21,580 nucleotides of DNA from an uncultured Oscillospiraceae bacterium (GTDB lineage: Bacteria; Bacillota; Clostridia; Oscillospirales; Oscillospiraceae): contig CAKTIN010000031.1 of NCBI GenBank assembly GCA_934565775.1, positions 1-21,580 of the forward strand, in the 5' to 3' direction. Positions 7,314 to 14,756 of this stretch are shown here, piece by piece. The notes beneath the pieces were generated by a model. It was not told the origin of the DNA and made no database searches. It was given only the letters and a program-made list of their open reading frames with translations. Position 1 is the stretch's first letter, and every line of letters begins with the position of its first letter. A program made the translations under genes and the position numbers.

Positions 7314-7712
7314 CTACAGCGGGGGAACGCGCAGGTGCTCCCGCCCATACCGGCGCATGGCGTCGAAGGTTTTCTGGCTGATGTCGTGTTCCATTTTGCA
7401 GGCGTCGGCCTCTGCGGTCTGCTGATCGACCCCCAGGGCCATGAGGAACTGCGTCAGGGTCCGGTGCCGCTCCAGCATTTTGGCCGCCACTGCCATGCCG
7501 GTCTCGGTGAGGGAGATGCGCCCGGCCGGGTCCATGGTAATGTGGCCGCTCTCCTTCAGATGCTTGGTGGCATACGAGACGCTGGGCTTGGTCACCCCCA
7601 GGTACTGCGCCACCTCCACGGAGCGGATATACCCCTTCTTTTCCTGTAGGATCAGCATGGCTTCCAGGTAATCCTCCGCCGCTTTGCGAATCTGCATGGC
7701 AATTTGCACCAT
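7314..7712 (-). CDS. DtxR/MntR-family metal-dependent repressor, probably iron-responsive
   Basis: 132 residues, the short MntR-like form without a C-terminal SH3 domain. A winged helix-turn-helix lies at about 8-70 (SVEVAQYLGVTKPSVSYATK is the HTH), followed by the dimerisation and metal domain. The metal-site motif reads C105-x2-E108-H109. Corynebacterial DtxR has Cys-x2-Glu-His (C102, E105, H106) there, whereas B. subtilis MntR has Glu, so the Cys points to iron. It is divergent from feoAAB, and palindromes overlap both promoters, so it probably represses feo and itself when iron is replete. ATG 7712 is the chosen start (AAGGA four bases upstream); ATG 7697 is possible. Confidence 0.9.
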   Translation of the reverse strand: MVQIAMQIRKAAEDYLEAMLILQEKKGYIRSVEVAQYLGVTKPSVSYATKHLKESGHITMDPAGRISLTETGMAVAAKMLERHRTLTQFLMALGVDQQTAEADACKMEHDISQKTFDAMRRYGREHLRVPPL

Positions 7713-7733
7713 CCTTTCCTTGAGATCTCTCTT

Positions 7734-7762
7734 AGGTTAGCACAGTCTAACTAAAAATGCAA
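7734..7762 (-). promoter_or_regulatory. Promoter of the DtxR-type gene with operator O1
   Basis: Minus strand TTGCAT (7757-7762), 17 bases, TAACCT (7734-7739). The palindrome GTTAG-CACAGT-CTAAC (7736-7751) lies across the -10 region. Extended to TTAGGTTAG...CTAACTAA (7732-7754) its half-sites match those of the DtxR/IdeR box, but the spacing differs. This suggests autoregulation. Confidence 0.65.
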
Positions 7763-7790
7763 GAGGGAAATAAAAAAAGAAAAAAGGGGC

Positions 7791-7819
7791 TTGACAAATG
7801 CGGTTAGCATTGGTAAACT
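7791..7819 (+). promoter_or_regulatory. feoAAB promoter with imperfect operator O2
   Basis: TTGACA (7791-7796), 17 bases, TAAACT (7814-7819). GTTAG at 7803-7807 in the spacer pairs imperfectly with TAAAC at 7814-7818, so this site is weaker than the other three. Confidence 0.75.
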
Positions 7820-7826
7820 AAGCAAT

Positions 7827-7844
7827 GGTTAGAGGAGGCTAACC
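7827..7844 (+). promoter_or_regulatory. Operator O3, at the feo transcription start
   Basis: Perfect palindrome GGTTAG-AGGAGG-CTAACC, same architecture as O1 and O4, placed at about +1 to +18 of the feo message. Confidence 0.75.
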
Positions 7845-7891
7845 CCCAGAGGCGGGGAAAAAGCTCCTGAGCCGCAGTTGAATCCAATGAG

Positions 7892-7907
7892 GTTAGCGAT
7901 TGCTAAC
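7892..7907 (+). promoter_or_regulatory. Operator O4, just upstream of feoA
   Basis: GTTAG-CGATTG-CTAAC, in fact GTTAGC-GATT-GCTAAC, ten bases before the GGAGGG ribosome site of feoA. Its centre is 64 bases from that of O3. Confidence 0.75.
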
Positions 7908-7929
7908 GTAGAGAGACGGAGGGATTGCC

Positions 7930-8145
7930 ATGATGCCGCTTACCCTTGCGAATATCGGTGAGGAATCCATGATCCAGCGCGTCAGCGGGAGCCAGGAGGT
8001 CAAGAAACACCTGGAGGATCTGGGGTTTGTCCCCGGCGGGAGCGTTACGGTCGTTTCCGCCCTGGGCGGCAATATTATTGTGAAGGTCAAGGAGGCCCGG
8101 GTCGCCATCAGCGAGGAGATGGCCCGGAAGATCCTGATTCAGTAA
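7930..8145 (+). CDS. feoA: FeoA-domain ferrous iron transport protein (first copy)
   Basis: 71 residues forming one SH3-like FeoA domain (RVSGSQEVKKHLEDLGFVPGGSVTVVS, then an acidic/hydrophobic C-terminal strand). GGAGGG lies six bases before the ATG. FeoA is a small cytoplasmic partner that binds FeoB and is needed for full Fe(II) uptake; its mechanism is not settled. It is the first gene of a four-gene unit, 24 bases ahead of a second, divergent feoA. Two feoA copies before feoB are common in Clostridia. Confidence 0.92.
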   Translation: MMPLTLANIGEESMIQRVSGSQEVKKHLEDLGFVPGGSVTVVSALGGNIIVKVKEARVAISEEMARKILIQ

Positions 8146-8169
8146 AGATTTTAGACGGGAGGATGGAAA

Positions 8170-8394
8170 ATGAAGACTCTGAAAGAGGCCAAGATCGGTG
8201 AGACGGTTACGGTCAAGAAGCTCCACGGCGAAGGCCCCGTGAAGCGCCGCATTATGGACATGGGCATCACCAAGGGCGTCCAGGTCTATGTGCGGAAGGT
8301 CGCCCCTCTGGGCGATCCCATGGAGGTCACGGTCCGGGGCTACGAGCTGAGCCTGCGGAAGGCCGACACCGAAATGATCGAAGTTGAAGAATGA
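8170..8394 (+). CDS. feoA: FeoA-domain ferrous iron transport protein (second copy)
   Basis: 74 residues with ribosome site GGGAGGA before ATG 8170. It has the FeoA core VKKLHGEGPVKRRIMDMGITKGVQVYVRK and the conserved GDPMEVTVRGYELSLRK tail, and so is closer to canonical FeoA than the preceding copy. The two are only distantly alike, so they probably have separate roles with FeoB, for instance as unlike partners in one complex (inference). It ends 33 bases before feoB. Confidence 0.94.
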   Translation: MKTLKEAKIGETVTVKKLHGEGPVKRRIMDMGITKGVQVYVRKVAPLGDPMEVTVRGYELSLRKADTEMIEVEE

Positions 8395-8427
8395 TTGGTA
8401 GGCCTTCGGGCCGAAAGGAGCAGCAAT

Positions 8428-10926
8428 ATGGACGGAAAAATCAAAATTGCCCTGGCGGGCAACCCGAACTCCGGTAAAACAACGCTGTTCAATGCGTTGA
8501 CCGGATCGAACCAGTTCGTGGGCAACTGGCCGGGCGTCACGGTAGAGAAGAAGGAAGGCAAGCTCAAGAAGCATGACGATGTGGTCATCATGGACCTGCC
8601 CGGTATTTACTCCCTCTCCCCGTACACCATGGAAGAGGTCGTGTCCCGGAATTACCTCATTACCGAGCGGCCGGACGCCATCCTGAACATCATCGACGGC
8701 ACGAACCTGGAGCGAAACCTGTACCTCACCACCCAGCTGACGGAGCTGGGCATCCCCGTGGTCATCGCCATCAACATGATGGACGTGGTGAAGAAGAACG
8801 GCGACCAGATCAACGTGAAGGAGCTGTCCCGGCAGCTGGGCTGCAAGATCGTGGAGATCTCCGCGCTGAAGGGCGACGGCGTGATGGAGGCGGCCGAGGC
8901 TGCGATCGACGCCGCGAAGAACGTCAAGACCGTGCCGATGCACACCTTCTCCGGCCCGGTGGAGCACGCCCTGGCCCACATTGAAGAGGCTGCGGTGCAC
9001 ACCATGCCTGCCGAGCAGCAACGCTGGTATGCCATCAAGATCTTCGAGCGGGACGACAAGGTTCTGGCGCAGCTGAAGATCCCGGCGGACGTTCTGGCCC
9101 ATATCGAGCAGGACATCAAGGCCGCCGAGGAGGAGCTGGACGACGATGCCGAGAGCATCATCACCAACGAGCGCTATGTGTACATCGCCTCCATTATGAA
9201 GAGCTGCTACAAGAAAAAGAACGCGGGCAAGCTCTCCACCTCTGATAAGATTGATAAAATTGTCACGAACCGCTGGCTGGGCCTGCCCATCTTCGCGGTT
9301 GTGATGTTCCTGGTTTACTGGATCGCCATGGTGGCTGTGGGCGCCCCCGCCACCGACTGGGCCAACGACGGCCTGTTTGGCGACGGCTGGCATCTGCTGG
9401 GCATCGGCTCCAAGGCGTATGAGGAAGTCTCCGACGAGCACACTGCCGCCGTGGAAGCCGCTCAGGCCTTCACCGGCCTGGAGTTCGACACCGAGGCCGA
9501 CGACTTCAACGCGGAAGAGGCCCTGGCAGAGCTGAAGGCCTTCCAGCCCACCGCCGACACCGCTACGGTGGATGTGGAGGACGAGGAGACCCTGGCCATC
9601 AACACCCTGACCGCTTATTACGATACCCTCCCCGCCGGTGCGGAGAAGGACGACAGCGTCGTGCAGATGACCTATGTGGACGCCGTGAAGTATCTGGAAG
9701 AGAACGGCTTTGAGGAGCCCGATCCCGCCGATTACGGCGTGTGGGTCCCCGGCGTGCCCGTGCTTGTGGGCAACGCGCTGGAGAAGGCCGGTGCGGCCGA
9801 ATGGCTCCAGGGCCTGATCCTGGACGGCATCGTCGCCGGTGTGGGCGCGGTTCTGGGCTTCGTGCCTCAGATGCTGGTGCTGTTCCTCATGCTGGCCTTC
9901 CTGGAGGCCTGCGGCTACATGGCCCGTATTGCCTTCGTGCTGGACCGTGTGTTCAGAAAGTTCGGCCTGTCCGGCAAGAGCTTCATCCCCATGCTCATCG
10001 GTATGGGCTGCGGCGTGCCCGGCGTTATGGCCAGCCGTACCATTGAAAACGAGCGTGACCGCCGGATGACGATCATGACCACCACCTTTATCCCCTGCGG
10101 CGCGAAGGTGCCCTTCATCGCCATGATCGCCGGCGCTCTGTTCGGCGGCAGCCCCTGGGTTTCCACCTCCGCTTACTTCATCGGCATGGCCGCCATCATC
10201 GTCTCCGGCATTATGCTGAAAAAGACCAAGATGTTCTCCGGCGACCCCGCCCCCTTCGTCATGGAGCTGCCCGCTTACCACTGGCCCACCGTGGGCAACG
10301 TGCTGCGCAGCACCTGGGAGCGCGGCTGGAGCTTCATTAAGAAGGCCGGCACCATTATCCTGCTGTCCACCATCTTTGTGTGGTTCACCACTTACTTCGG
10401 CTGGGCCGAGGACGGCTTCCGGATGCTCTCCGAGGATGAGATCGACTGCTCCATTCTGGCGAAGATCGGCGGCCTGATCGCCTGGATCTTCAAGCCCCTG
10501 GGCTGGGGCAACTGGCAGGCTGCCGTGGCCTCCATCACCGGCCTGGTGGCCAAGGAAAACATTGTCGGCACCCTGGGCATCCTGTATGGCGGCGGCGACG
10601 GCACGGTGTATCAGAACCTGGCGGGCGCCTTCACCGGGATCACCGGCTACTCCTTCCTGGTGTTCAACCTGCTGTGCGCCCCCTGCTTCGCGGCAATCGG
10701 CGCGATCAAGCGCGAGATGAACAGCCCCAAGTGGACCTGGTTCGCCATCGGCTATCAGTGCGGCTTTGCTTATGTGATTGCCCTGATGGTCAATCAGTTC
10801 GGCGGCGCCTTCACCGGGCACCTGAATGTGCTGGGCCTGGTTGTGGCCATCGCCCTGCTGGCCGGCCTGGTGTATATGCTGGTGAAGCCCTATAAGGAAG
10901 CCAACAAGCTCACCACCAAGATCTAA
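8428..10926 (+). CDS. feoB: Ferrous iron transporter FeoB with an acidic insertion
   Basis: 832 residues from ATG 8428, which has AAAGGAG seven bases upstream; the open frame reaches 8395 but has no better start. The N-terminal G domain has G1 GNPNSGKT (11-18), G3 DLPG (56-59), G4 as NMMD (116-119) and G5 SALKG. Next come the helical GDI-like spacer (to about 270), the first membrane segment (283-305) and the polytopic permease with the gate motif GYMARIAF and a second gate further on. Unusual: about 110 residues (roughly 328-440) lie between the first and second membrane segments, where FeoB normally has a short loop. I count about 30 Asp/Glu and 3 Lys there. By topology this loop should face outside. 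The protein imports Fe(II) across the cytoplasmic membrane. Confidence 0.97.
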   Translation: MDGKIKIALAGNPNSGKTTLFNALTGSNQFVGNWPGVTVEKKEGKLKKHDDVVIMDLPGIYSLSPYTMEEVVSRNYLITERPDAILNIIDGTNLERNLYLTTQLTELGIPVVIAINMMDVVKKNGDQINVKELSRQLGCKIVEISALKGDGVMEAAEAAIDAAKNVKTVPMHTFSGPVEHALAHIEEAAVHTMPAEQQRWYAIKIFERDDKVLAQLKIPADVLAHIEQDIKAAEEELDDDAESIITNERYVYIASIMKSCYKKKNAGKLSTSDKIDKIVTNRWLGLPIFAVVMFLVYWIAMVAVGAPATDWANDGLFGDGWHLLGIGSKAYEEVSDEHTAAVEAAQAFTGLEFDTEADDFNAEEALAELKAFQPTADTATVDVEDEETLAINTLTAYYDTLPAGAEKDDSVVQMTYVDAVKYLEENGFEEPDPADYGVWVPGVPVLVGNALEKAGAAEWLQGLILDGIVAGVGAVLGFVPQMLVLFLMLAFLEACGYMARIAFVLDRVFRKFGLSGKSFIPMLIGMGCGVPGVMASRTIENERDRRMTIMTTTFIPCGAKVPFIAMIAGALFGGSPWVSTSAYFIGMAAIIVSGIMLKKTKMFSGDPAPFVMELPAYHWPTVGNVLRSTWERGWSFIKKAGTIILLSTIFVWFTTYFGWAEDGFRMLSEDEIDCSILAKIGGLIAWIFKPLGWGNWQAAVASITGLVAKENIVGTLGILYGGGDGTVYQNLAGAFTGITGYSFLVFNLLCAPCFAAIGAIKREMNSPKWTWFAIGYQCGFAYVIALMVNQFGGAFTGHLNVLGLVVAIALLAGLVYMLVKPYKEANKLTTKI

Positions 10927-10945
10927 AATTTGCATCATTCTCCGG

Positions 10946-11000
10946 TTGCCGCCGGAGCGGGAGGCAGTCTCTCCTTTGCCGATGAACGGTCCGGCGGCAA
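10946..11000 (+). other. Stem-loop between feoB and the Cys-rich gene
   Basis: TTGCCGCCGGA (10946-10956) pairs perfectly with TCCGGCGGCAA (10990-11000), an 11-bp stem closing a 33-base loop, with no U-tract. It ends ten bases before the downstream ribosome site, so it more likely affects mRNA stability or relative expression than acts as a full terminator. Confidence 0.55.
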
Positions 11001-11025
11001 TCTAAGCGCAAAGGAGTGAAAAACC

Positions 11026-11196
11026 GTGTTTGCATGGATTCAGGAAAACCTCGCTACGATTGTGATTTGTATATGCCTTCTTGCCATTGTGTTCTGCATT
11101 ATCCGCTCCCTGATCCGTCAGAGAAAGCGCGGGGCATCCTCCTGCGGCGGAAATTGCGCATCCTGCGCTGCGGGCGGGAGCTGCCATAAGGGCTAG
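11026..11196 (+). CDS. FeoB-associated Cys-rich membrane protein
   Basis: 56 residues from a GTG start at 11026, with AAGGAG nine bases upstream. It has one hydrophobic segment (about 9-30, itself containing C15, C17 and C24), a basic stretch RQRKR and a Cys-rich tail SSCGGNCASCAAGGSCHKG. This matches the small FeoB-associated Cys-rich proteins that follow feoB in many Firmicutes and are thought to stand in for FeoC. The Cys pattern suggests metal or Fe-S binding; the function is unproven. It is the last gene of the feo unit and ends at a strong terminator. Confidence 0.85.
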   Translation: MFAWIQENLATIVICICLLAIVFCIIRSLIRQRKRGASSCGGNCASCAAGGSCHKG

Positions 11197-11206
11197 CGAA
11201 CCGCTT

Positions 11207-11239
11207 GGGGCCGTCTCGCAAAGAGACGGCCCCCTTTTT
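11207..11239 (+). terminator. Terminator of the feo operon
   Basis: Perfect 11-bp stem GGGGCCGTCTC/GAGACGGCCCC (11207-11217, 11223-11233), loop GCAAA, then CTTTTT. Confidence 0.93.
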
Positions 11240-11249
11240 ATGGATAAAG

Positions 11250-11285
11250 GCCTCCGTTTCGGGAAAACTACCTGGGAACGGAGGC
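11250..11285 (+). promoter_or_regulatory. Hairpin that encloses the DUF421 ribosome site
   Basis: GCCTCCGTT (11250-11258) is the exact complement of AACGGAGGC (11277-11285), with an 18-base loop. The Shine-Dalgarno GGAGG (11280-11284) of the DUF421 gene is inside the stem, so the folded RNA would hide it. No clear promoter is visible between the feo terminator and this hairpin. Confidence 0.5.
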
Positions 11286-11291
11286 AATTTT

Positions 11292-11969
11292 ATGCTGATT
11301 TCTTATTTGCGCACGATTTTACTGTATCTGGTGCTGATCCTTGTGGTGCGCCTGATGGGCAAGCGGCAGATCGGGGAGATGGAGCCTGCGGAATTTGTCG
11401 TGACCATGCTCATTGCCAATCTGGCGGCGATCCCCATGCAGGACAGCGGCATCCCCCTGCTTACGGGGCTGATCCCCATTCTCACCGTCCTGGGGGTGGA
11501 GCTGGTGCTGTCCGTGCTGACGGTCTGGTGCATCCCCCTGCGGCGGCTGCTGTGCGGCAAGCCGGTGATCCTGGTGGAAAATGGGCGGATCCTTCAGAAA
11601 AATCTGAAAAGGACCCGGGTAAACCTGGACGAGCTTACGGAGTTCCTCCGGCAGAACAGCATCCTGGAGCTGGAGACGGTGAAATACGCCATTCTGGAGA
11701 CCAACGGGCAGATCTCCGTGTTTCCCTACGGCTCCGCTCTGCCTGCCACGGCCAAGGACGCGGGGGTCCAAGGCTCCGACCCCTATCTGCCGGTGACGCT
11801 GATCTCCGACGGCCGGGTGCTGCGGGATAATTTCGGCCTGCTGGACCTGGAGCCCGGGTTTCTGGACCGGCAGCTCAGGGCCCATAACTGCACGGCGAAG
11901 GAGGTCTATCTGCTGACGGTGGACCCCCGGGGCAAGACGGTGCTGATCAAAAAGGAGGCGGGGGTATGA
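11292..11969 (+). CDS. DUF421 (YetF-like) membrane protein
   Basis: 225 residues from ATG 11292, seven bases after GGAGG; the frame is open earlier only through the preceding terminator. The N-terminal third has about three membrane segments (4-22, 31-55, 58-80) with the family signature VVRLMGKRQIGEMEPAEFVV. The cytoplasmic remainder holds the DUF421 core (KRTRVNLDELTEFLRQNSI, VKYAILETNGQISVFPYG). The molecular function of the family is unknown; members in bacilli and clostridia often sit near sporulation genes. The next gene overlaps by four bases (ATGA), a conserved pairing. Confidence 0.9.
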   Translation: MLISYLRTILLYLVLILVVRLMGKRQIGEMEPAEFVVTMLIANLAAIPMQDSGIPLLTGLIPILTVLGVELVLSVLTVWCIPLRRLLCGKPVILVENGRILQKNLKRTRVNLDELTEFLRQNSILELETVKYAILETNGQISVFPYGSALPATAKDAGVQGSDPYLPVTLISDGRVLRDNFGLLDLEPGFLDRQLRAHNCTAKEVYLLTVDPRGKTVLIKKEAGV

Positions 11970-12337
11970 AGCATTTCTGGATCGGCGCGGGAATCCTGGC
12001 GGTGCTGCTGGCCGGGTCCCTGCTGGGGCTCCGGGTCCTGGACCGGCAGACGGATGCAGTGGCGGTCCGCCTGGAGCAGGCGGCCATGGCCGGGGATCCG
12101 GCGGAGCGGAGGGCCCAGGCCCGGGAGGCCCGGCTGATCTGGCGGCGGTACTACGGCCTTATGGCCATGGTGACGGACCACGCCGGAATGGATGAGATTG
12201 CCGCGGGATTCGCGGAGCTGGAGACCCTGGAGGGGGAGGAGGACCCGGCGGAGCTGGACCGGCTGTGCCGGGCGCTGGCCCTCCGGGTGCGGATGCTCTA
12301 TGGGACCGAGCGGCTGACCTATTACAATTTCTTCTAA
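11966..12337 (+). CDS. DUF4363 family protein
   Basis: 123 residues. An N-terminal signal-anchor (about 4-22) is followed by an extracytoplasmic helical region rich in Ala, Arg and Glu. It contains ARLIWRRYYGLMAMVTDHAGMDEI and ends TERLTYYNFF. This layout and the position after a DUF421 gene fit the DUF4363 family; the function is unknown. The start overlaps the DUF421 stop by four bases, implying translational coupling. The stop codon lies inside the following terminator hairpin. Confidence 0.8.
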   Translation: MKHFWIGAGILAVLLAGSLLGLRVLDRQTDAVAVRLEQAAMAGDPAERRAQAREARLIWRRYYGLMAMVTDHAGMDEIAAGFAELETLEGEEDPAELDRLCRALALRVRMLYGTERLTYYNFF

Positions 12338-12372
12338 AAATCTCCCGGGCCCATTGGACCCGGGAGATTTTT
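12336..12372 (+). terminator. Terminator of the DUF421-DUF4363 operon
   Basis: 14-bp outer stem AAAAATCTCCCGGG/CCCGGGAGATTTTT with an inner CC/GG and ATT loop. The 5' arm begins within the TAA stop codon. Its first 31-base block (12337-12367) recurs exactly at 12621-12651. Confidence 0.85.
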
Positions 12373-12651
12373 AGCGTGTCAAAAACTTGTTTTTGACACG
12401 CTGCCAGACGGCAAGAAAGCGCCGGAGCCAAGCAATTTGCTCCCGTCGGCGTATATCGATACGGTAGGGAGCAAATTGCGCTGGAAATTAAAATGCCAAT
12501 TTTTCTTAGAATTCCAAACTTTTCTGGATTTTTTCGGTTTGTAAAATGCTGTGGATAGACTGTAAGCCCTTTCGTGTTTGATTCTGCATTTTAATGGTCC
12601 GGGGGCTTCTTGACAGTCTGAAAATCTCCCGGGCCCATTGGACCCGGGAGA
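12337..12651. repeat. Hairpin-rich non-coding segment between two 31-base direct repeats
   Basis: No gene is supported here. Identical 31-base copies of a terminator palindrome lie at 12337-12367 and 12621-12651. Between them are a 14-bp perfect hairpin with a TT loop (12373-12402), a 13-bp inverted repeat GCAATTTGCTCCC/GGGAGCAAATTGC (12432-12444, 12467-12479) that encloses a smaller palindrome, and a 10-bp inverted repeat ATTAAAATGC/GCATTTTAAT (12487-12496, 12586-12595). The AT content of 12480-12600 is visibly higher than in the flanking genes. A small non-autonomous element or a repeated intergenic unit is possible. Confidence 0.6.
12621..12651 (-). terminator. Terminator of the ABC importer operon
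   Basis: Same palindrome as at 12337. Read on the minus strand it is a GC-rich stem ending in TTTTC, 30 bases after the last permease gene. Confidence 0.75.
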
Positions 12652-12681
12652 CTTTGGCAGATTTGGAGTAGTAGGAGCGGC

Positions 12682-13650
12682 TCAGCGGCTGCCCTTGTCG
12701 TAGGGGATGCCCTCGGCCTTGGGGGCCTTGGACTTCTTGGAGGTAAAGGCCAGGACGATGAGCGTGGCGATGTACGGGATCATCTTGTACACGCCGCCGG
12801 GCAGGCCCAGCTTCACCAGCACGGGAACGCCGTTGATCTGAATGCCGCTATAGGATGCGGCAATGGCCTTCATGAGGCCGAAGAAGAAGGCCGCACCGGC
12901 GATCTTCCAGGGCTGCCACTGGCCGAAGATCAGCACGGCCAGGGCCAGGAAGCCGTAGCCGGAGACGGTGGCGTTGAAGTTGGTGGAGGTGGGAATGACG
13001 AAAACCAGGCCGCCGATGCCCGCCAGGGCGCCGGAGATCAGGGTGCCGGCATAGCGCATTTTGTAGACGTTGATGCCCACGGAGTCCGCCGCCTGGGGAT
13101 GCTCGCCGCAGGCCATGAGCCGCAGGCCGAAGCGGGTCTTATACATCACGAACCAGGACAGGATCAGAATGGCCACGCCCAGATAGGTGGTGATGTAGGT
13201 TTTCTGGAAGAACAGCTCGCCCAGCACGGGGATCTTGCCCAGCAAAGGCACGCTGTCCACGCGGAACTGGTTCTGGAAGTCCACCTGCTGCACGCCCAGG
13301 ATCATCCGTGCGGTGAAAATCACAAAGGCGGGGGCGAAAATGTTAATGGCCGTGCCGCTGATGGTCTGATTGGCCCGCATATTGATCGCCGCATAGGCGT
13401 GGGGCAGGCTGGTGATCATGCCCGTAAGGGCGGAGACCAGCAGGGCCAGCAGCAGGACCGGCTGGCCGGGCAGGAAGGTCTGCACGAAGTGGATGAACAA
13501 AATGCCCGTAAAGGCGCCCATGACCATGATGCCCTCCAGGGCGATGTTGATCACGCCGCTGCGCTCTGCGAACAGGCCGCCCAGGGCCACGATCAGCAGC
13601 GGGATGGTGAAGTACATGGTCTGCTGCACCAGGAAGTAAACGGTACTCAT
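12682..13650 (-). CDS. ABC transporter permease, nucleoside/simple-sugar type (second permease)
   Basis: 322 residues, start ATG 13650 with AAAGGAGG upstream. It is a BPD_transp_2-family permease with about eight to ten membrane segments and the signature ERSGVINIALEGIMVMGAF (29-47) and ACGEHPQAADSVGINVYKMRY. The same architecture is known for NupQ and BmpC, which import nucleosides as partner of a second permease. It overlaps the upstream permease gene by four bases and is last in the operon. Confidence 0.93.
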   Translation of the reverse strand: MSTVYFLVQQTMYFTIPLLIVALGGLFAERSGVINIALEGIMVMGAFTGILFIHFVQTFLPGQPVLLLALLVSALTGMITSLPHAYAAINMRANQTISGTAINIFAPAFVIFTARMILGVQQVDFQNQFRVDSVPLLGKIPVLGELFFQKTYITTYLGVAILILSWFVMYKTRFGLRLMACGEHPQAADSVGINVYKMRYAGTLISGALAGIGGLVFVIPTSTNFNATVSGYGFLALAVLIFGQWQPWKIAGAAFFFGLMKAIAASYSGIQINGVPVLVKLGLPGGVYKMIPYIATLIVLAFTSKKSKAPKAEGIPYDKGSR

Positions 13651-14756
13651 TTCCCAGCGCCTCCTTTCTGCTGGAGCTCCCGGGTCTTCCGGCCGCCGAT
13701 CTTACCGATGAGGCCCTGGAAGAACAGGGTAAAGGCGGAGAAGTAAATAATGACGGCGGTAATGATGGAGACCACCTGGGGGGCGAAGCCGTAGTTCTGC
13801 ATGAGGGTGCCGCCTACGGTAAGGTAGGCGATGAAGATGGCCGCAAAGACCACGCCGATGGGATGGGACATACCCAGCAGGGCCACGGAGATGCCGTTCA
13901 TGCCCTCCGCCGCCAGGTCCTCGATAATGGGAATTCCGGTGCCTGCGCCGGACAGATAGTACAGCGCGCCGCCGATGCCGGACAGAGCGCCCGCAATGAC
14001 CATGGACAGGATGATGCTGCGGTGCTCGTTGATACCGGCGTACTTCGCGGCGTTGCGGTTCAGACCGCAGGCCTTGAGCTCATAGCCGAAGGTGGTCTTG
14101 CTCAGGACGATGTACAGGACGACCGCGAAGAGGATCGCAATCACAATGCCGCTGTTGACGCTGGAGGGCGTAGCTCCGGCATTGAAGATCTTGTCGAAGC
14201 CCAGCTTCGGCAGGACTGCCGAGGCGGCGGGCTGCTTGCTCTGGCTCCGGTTGGGGTCGTACAGGAATTCCGTAATGAGCACGATCACCAGGTGCAGGCT
14301 GATGTAGTTCATCATAATGCAGGTGATGACCTCGTTGACATTGCAGAAGGCCTTCATAATGCCGGGGAGCAGACCCCAGATGGCGCCTGCGATGGCGGCG
14401 CCCAGAATGGCCACGATCCAGTGGCTTGCCCCGGGGAGGGAGACCTTGTTGCCGATGTACACGGCCACAAACGCACCCACCAGATACTGGCCGGAGGCGC
14501 CGATGTTGAACAGGCCCGTCTTAAAGGCGAAGCCCACGGAAAGACCGGTCATGACAATGGGCGTGGCGTAATAGAGCACCTGGCCCAGCTGCTTGCGGTC
14601 GGATACGCCGCCGGAGACAATGGCGGCGAAGCCCTTCAGAGCGTTTTTCGAGTCTGCCACCAGCAGCACCAGCAGGCCCACCAGCAGACCGCAGAGAATC
14701 GACAGAAGCGCGGCCGATACGGAGGTCAGAGCCTGACGATTTTTCAGCTTGTTCAT
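13647..14756 (-). CDS. ABC transporter permease, nucleoside/simple-sugar type (first permease)
   Basis: 369 residues, ATG 14756 with GAGGAGGT seven bases upstream. Several membrane segments begin at about residue 12. Diagnostic stretches are FKTGLFNIGASGQYLVGAF and ACGLNRNAAKYAGINEHRSI, typical of NupP/BmpB-type permeases. It should form the membrane channel with the second permease and be driven by the ATPase encoded upstream. It overlaps both neighbours by four bases, so the three genes are one coupled unit. Confidence 0.93.
   Translation of the reverse strand: MNKLKNRQALTSVSAALLSILCGLLVGLLVLLVADSKNALKGFAAIVSGGVSDRKQLGQVLYYATPIVMTGLSVGFAFKTGLFNIGASGQYLVGAFVAVYIGNKVSLPGASHWIVAILGAAIAGAIWGLLPGIMKAFCNVNEVITCIMMNYISLHLVIVLITEFLYDPNRSQSKQPAASAVLPKLGFDKIFNAGATPSSVNSGIVIAILFAVVLYIVLSKTTFGYELKACGLNRNAAKYAGINEHRSIILSMVIAGALSGIGGALYYLSGAGTGIPIIEDLAAEGMNGISVALLGMSHPIGVVFAAIFIAYLTVGGTLMQNYGFAPQVVSIITAVIIYFSAFTLFFQGLIGKIGGRKTRELQQKGGAGK

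Noticed and set aside
7903..10938. 1011-codon open frame on the minus strand opposite feoB
   Set aside because: It mirrors feoA/feoB codon by codon, is His/Gly/Leu-rich without domain signals, and has no ribosome site. It is an artefact of high-GC coding.
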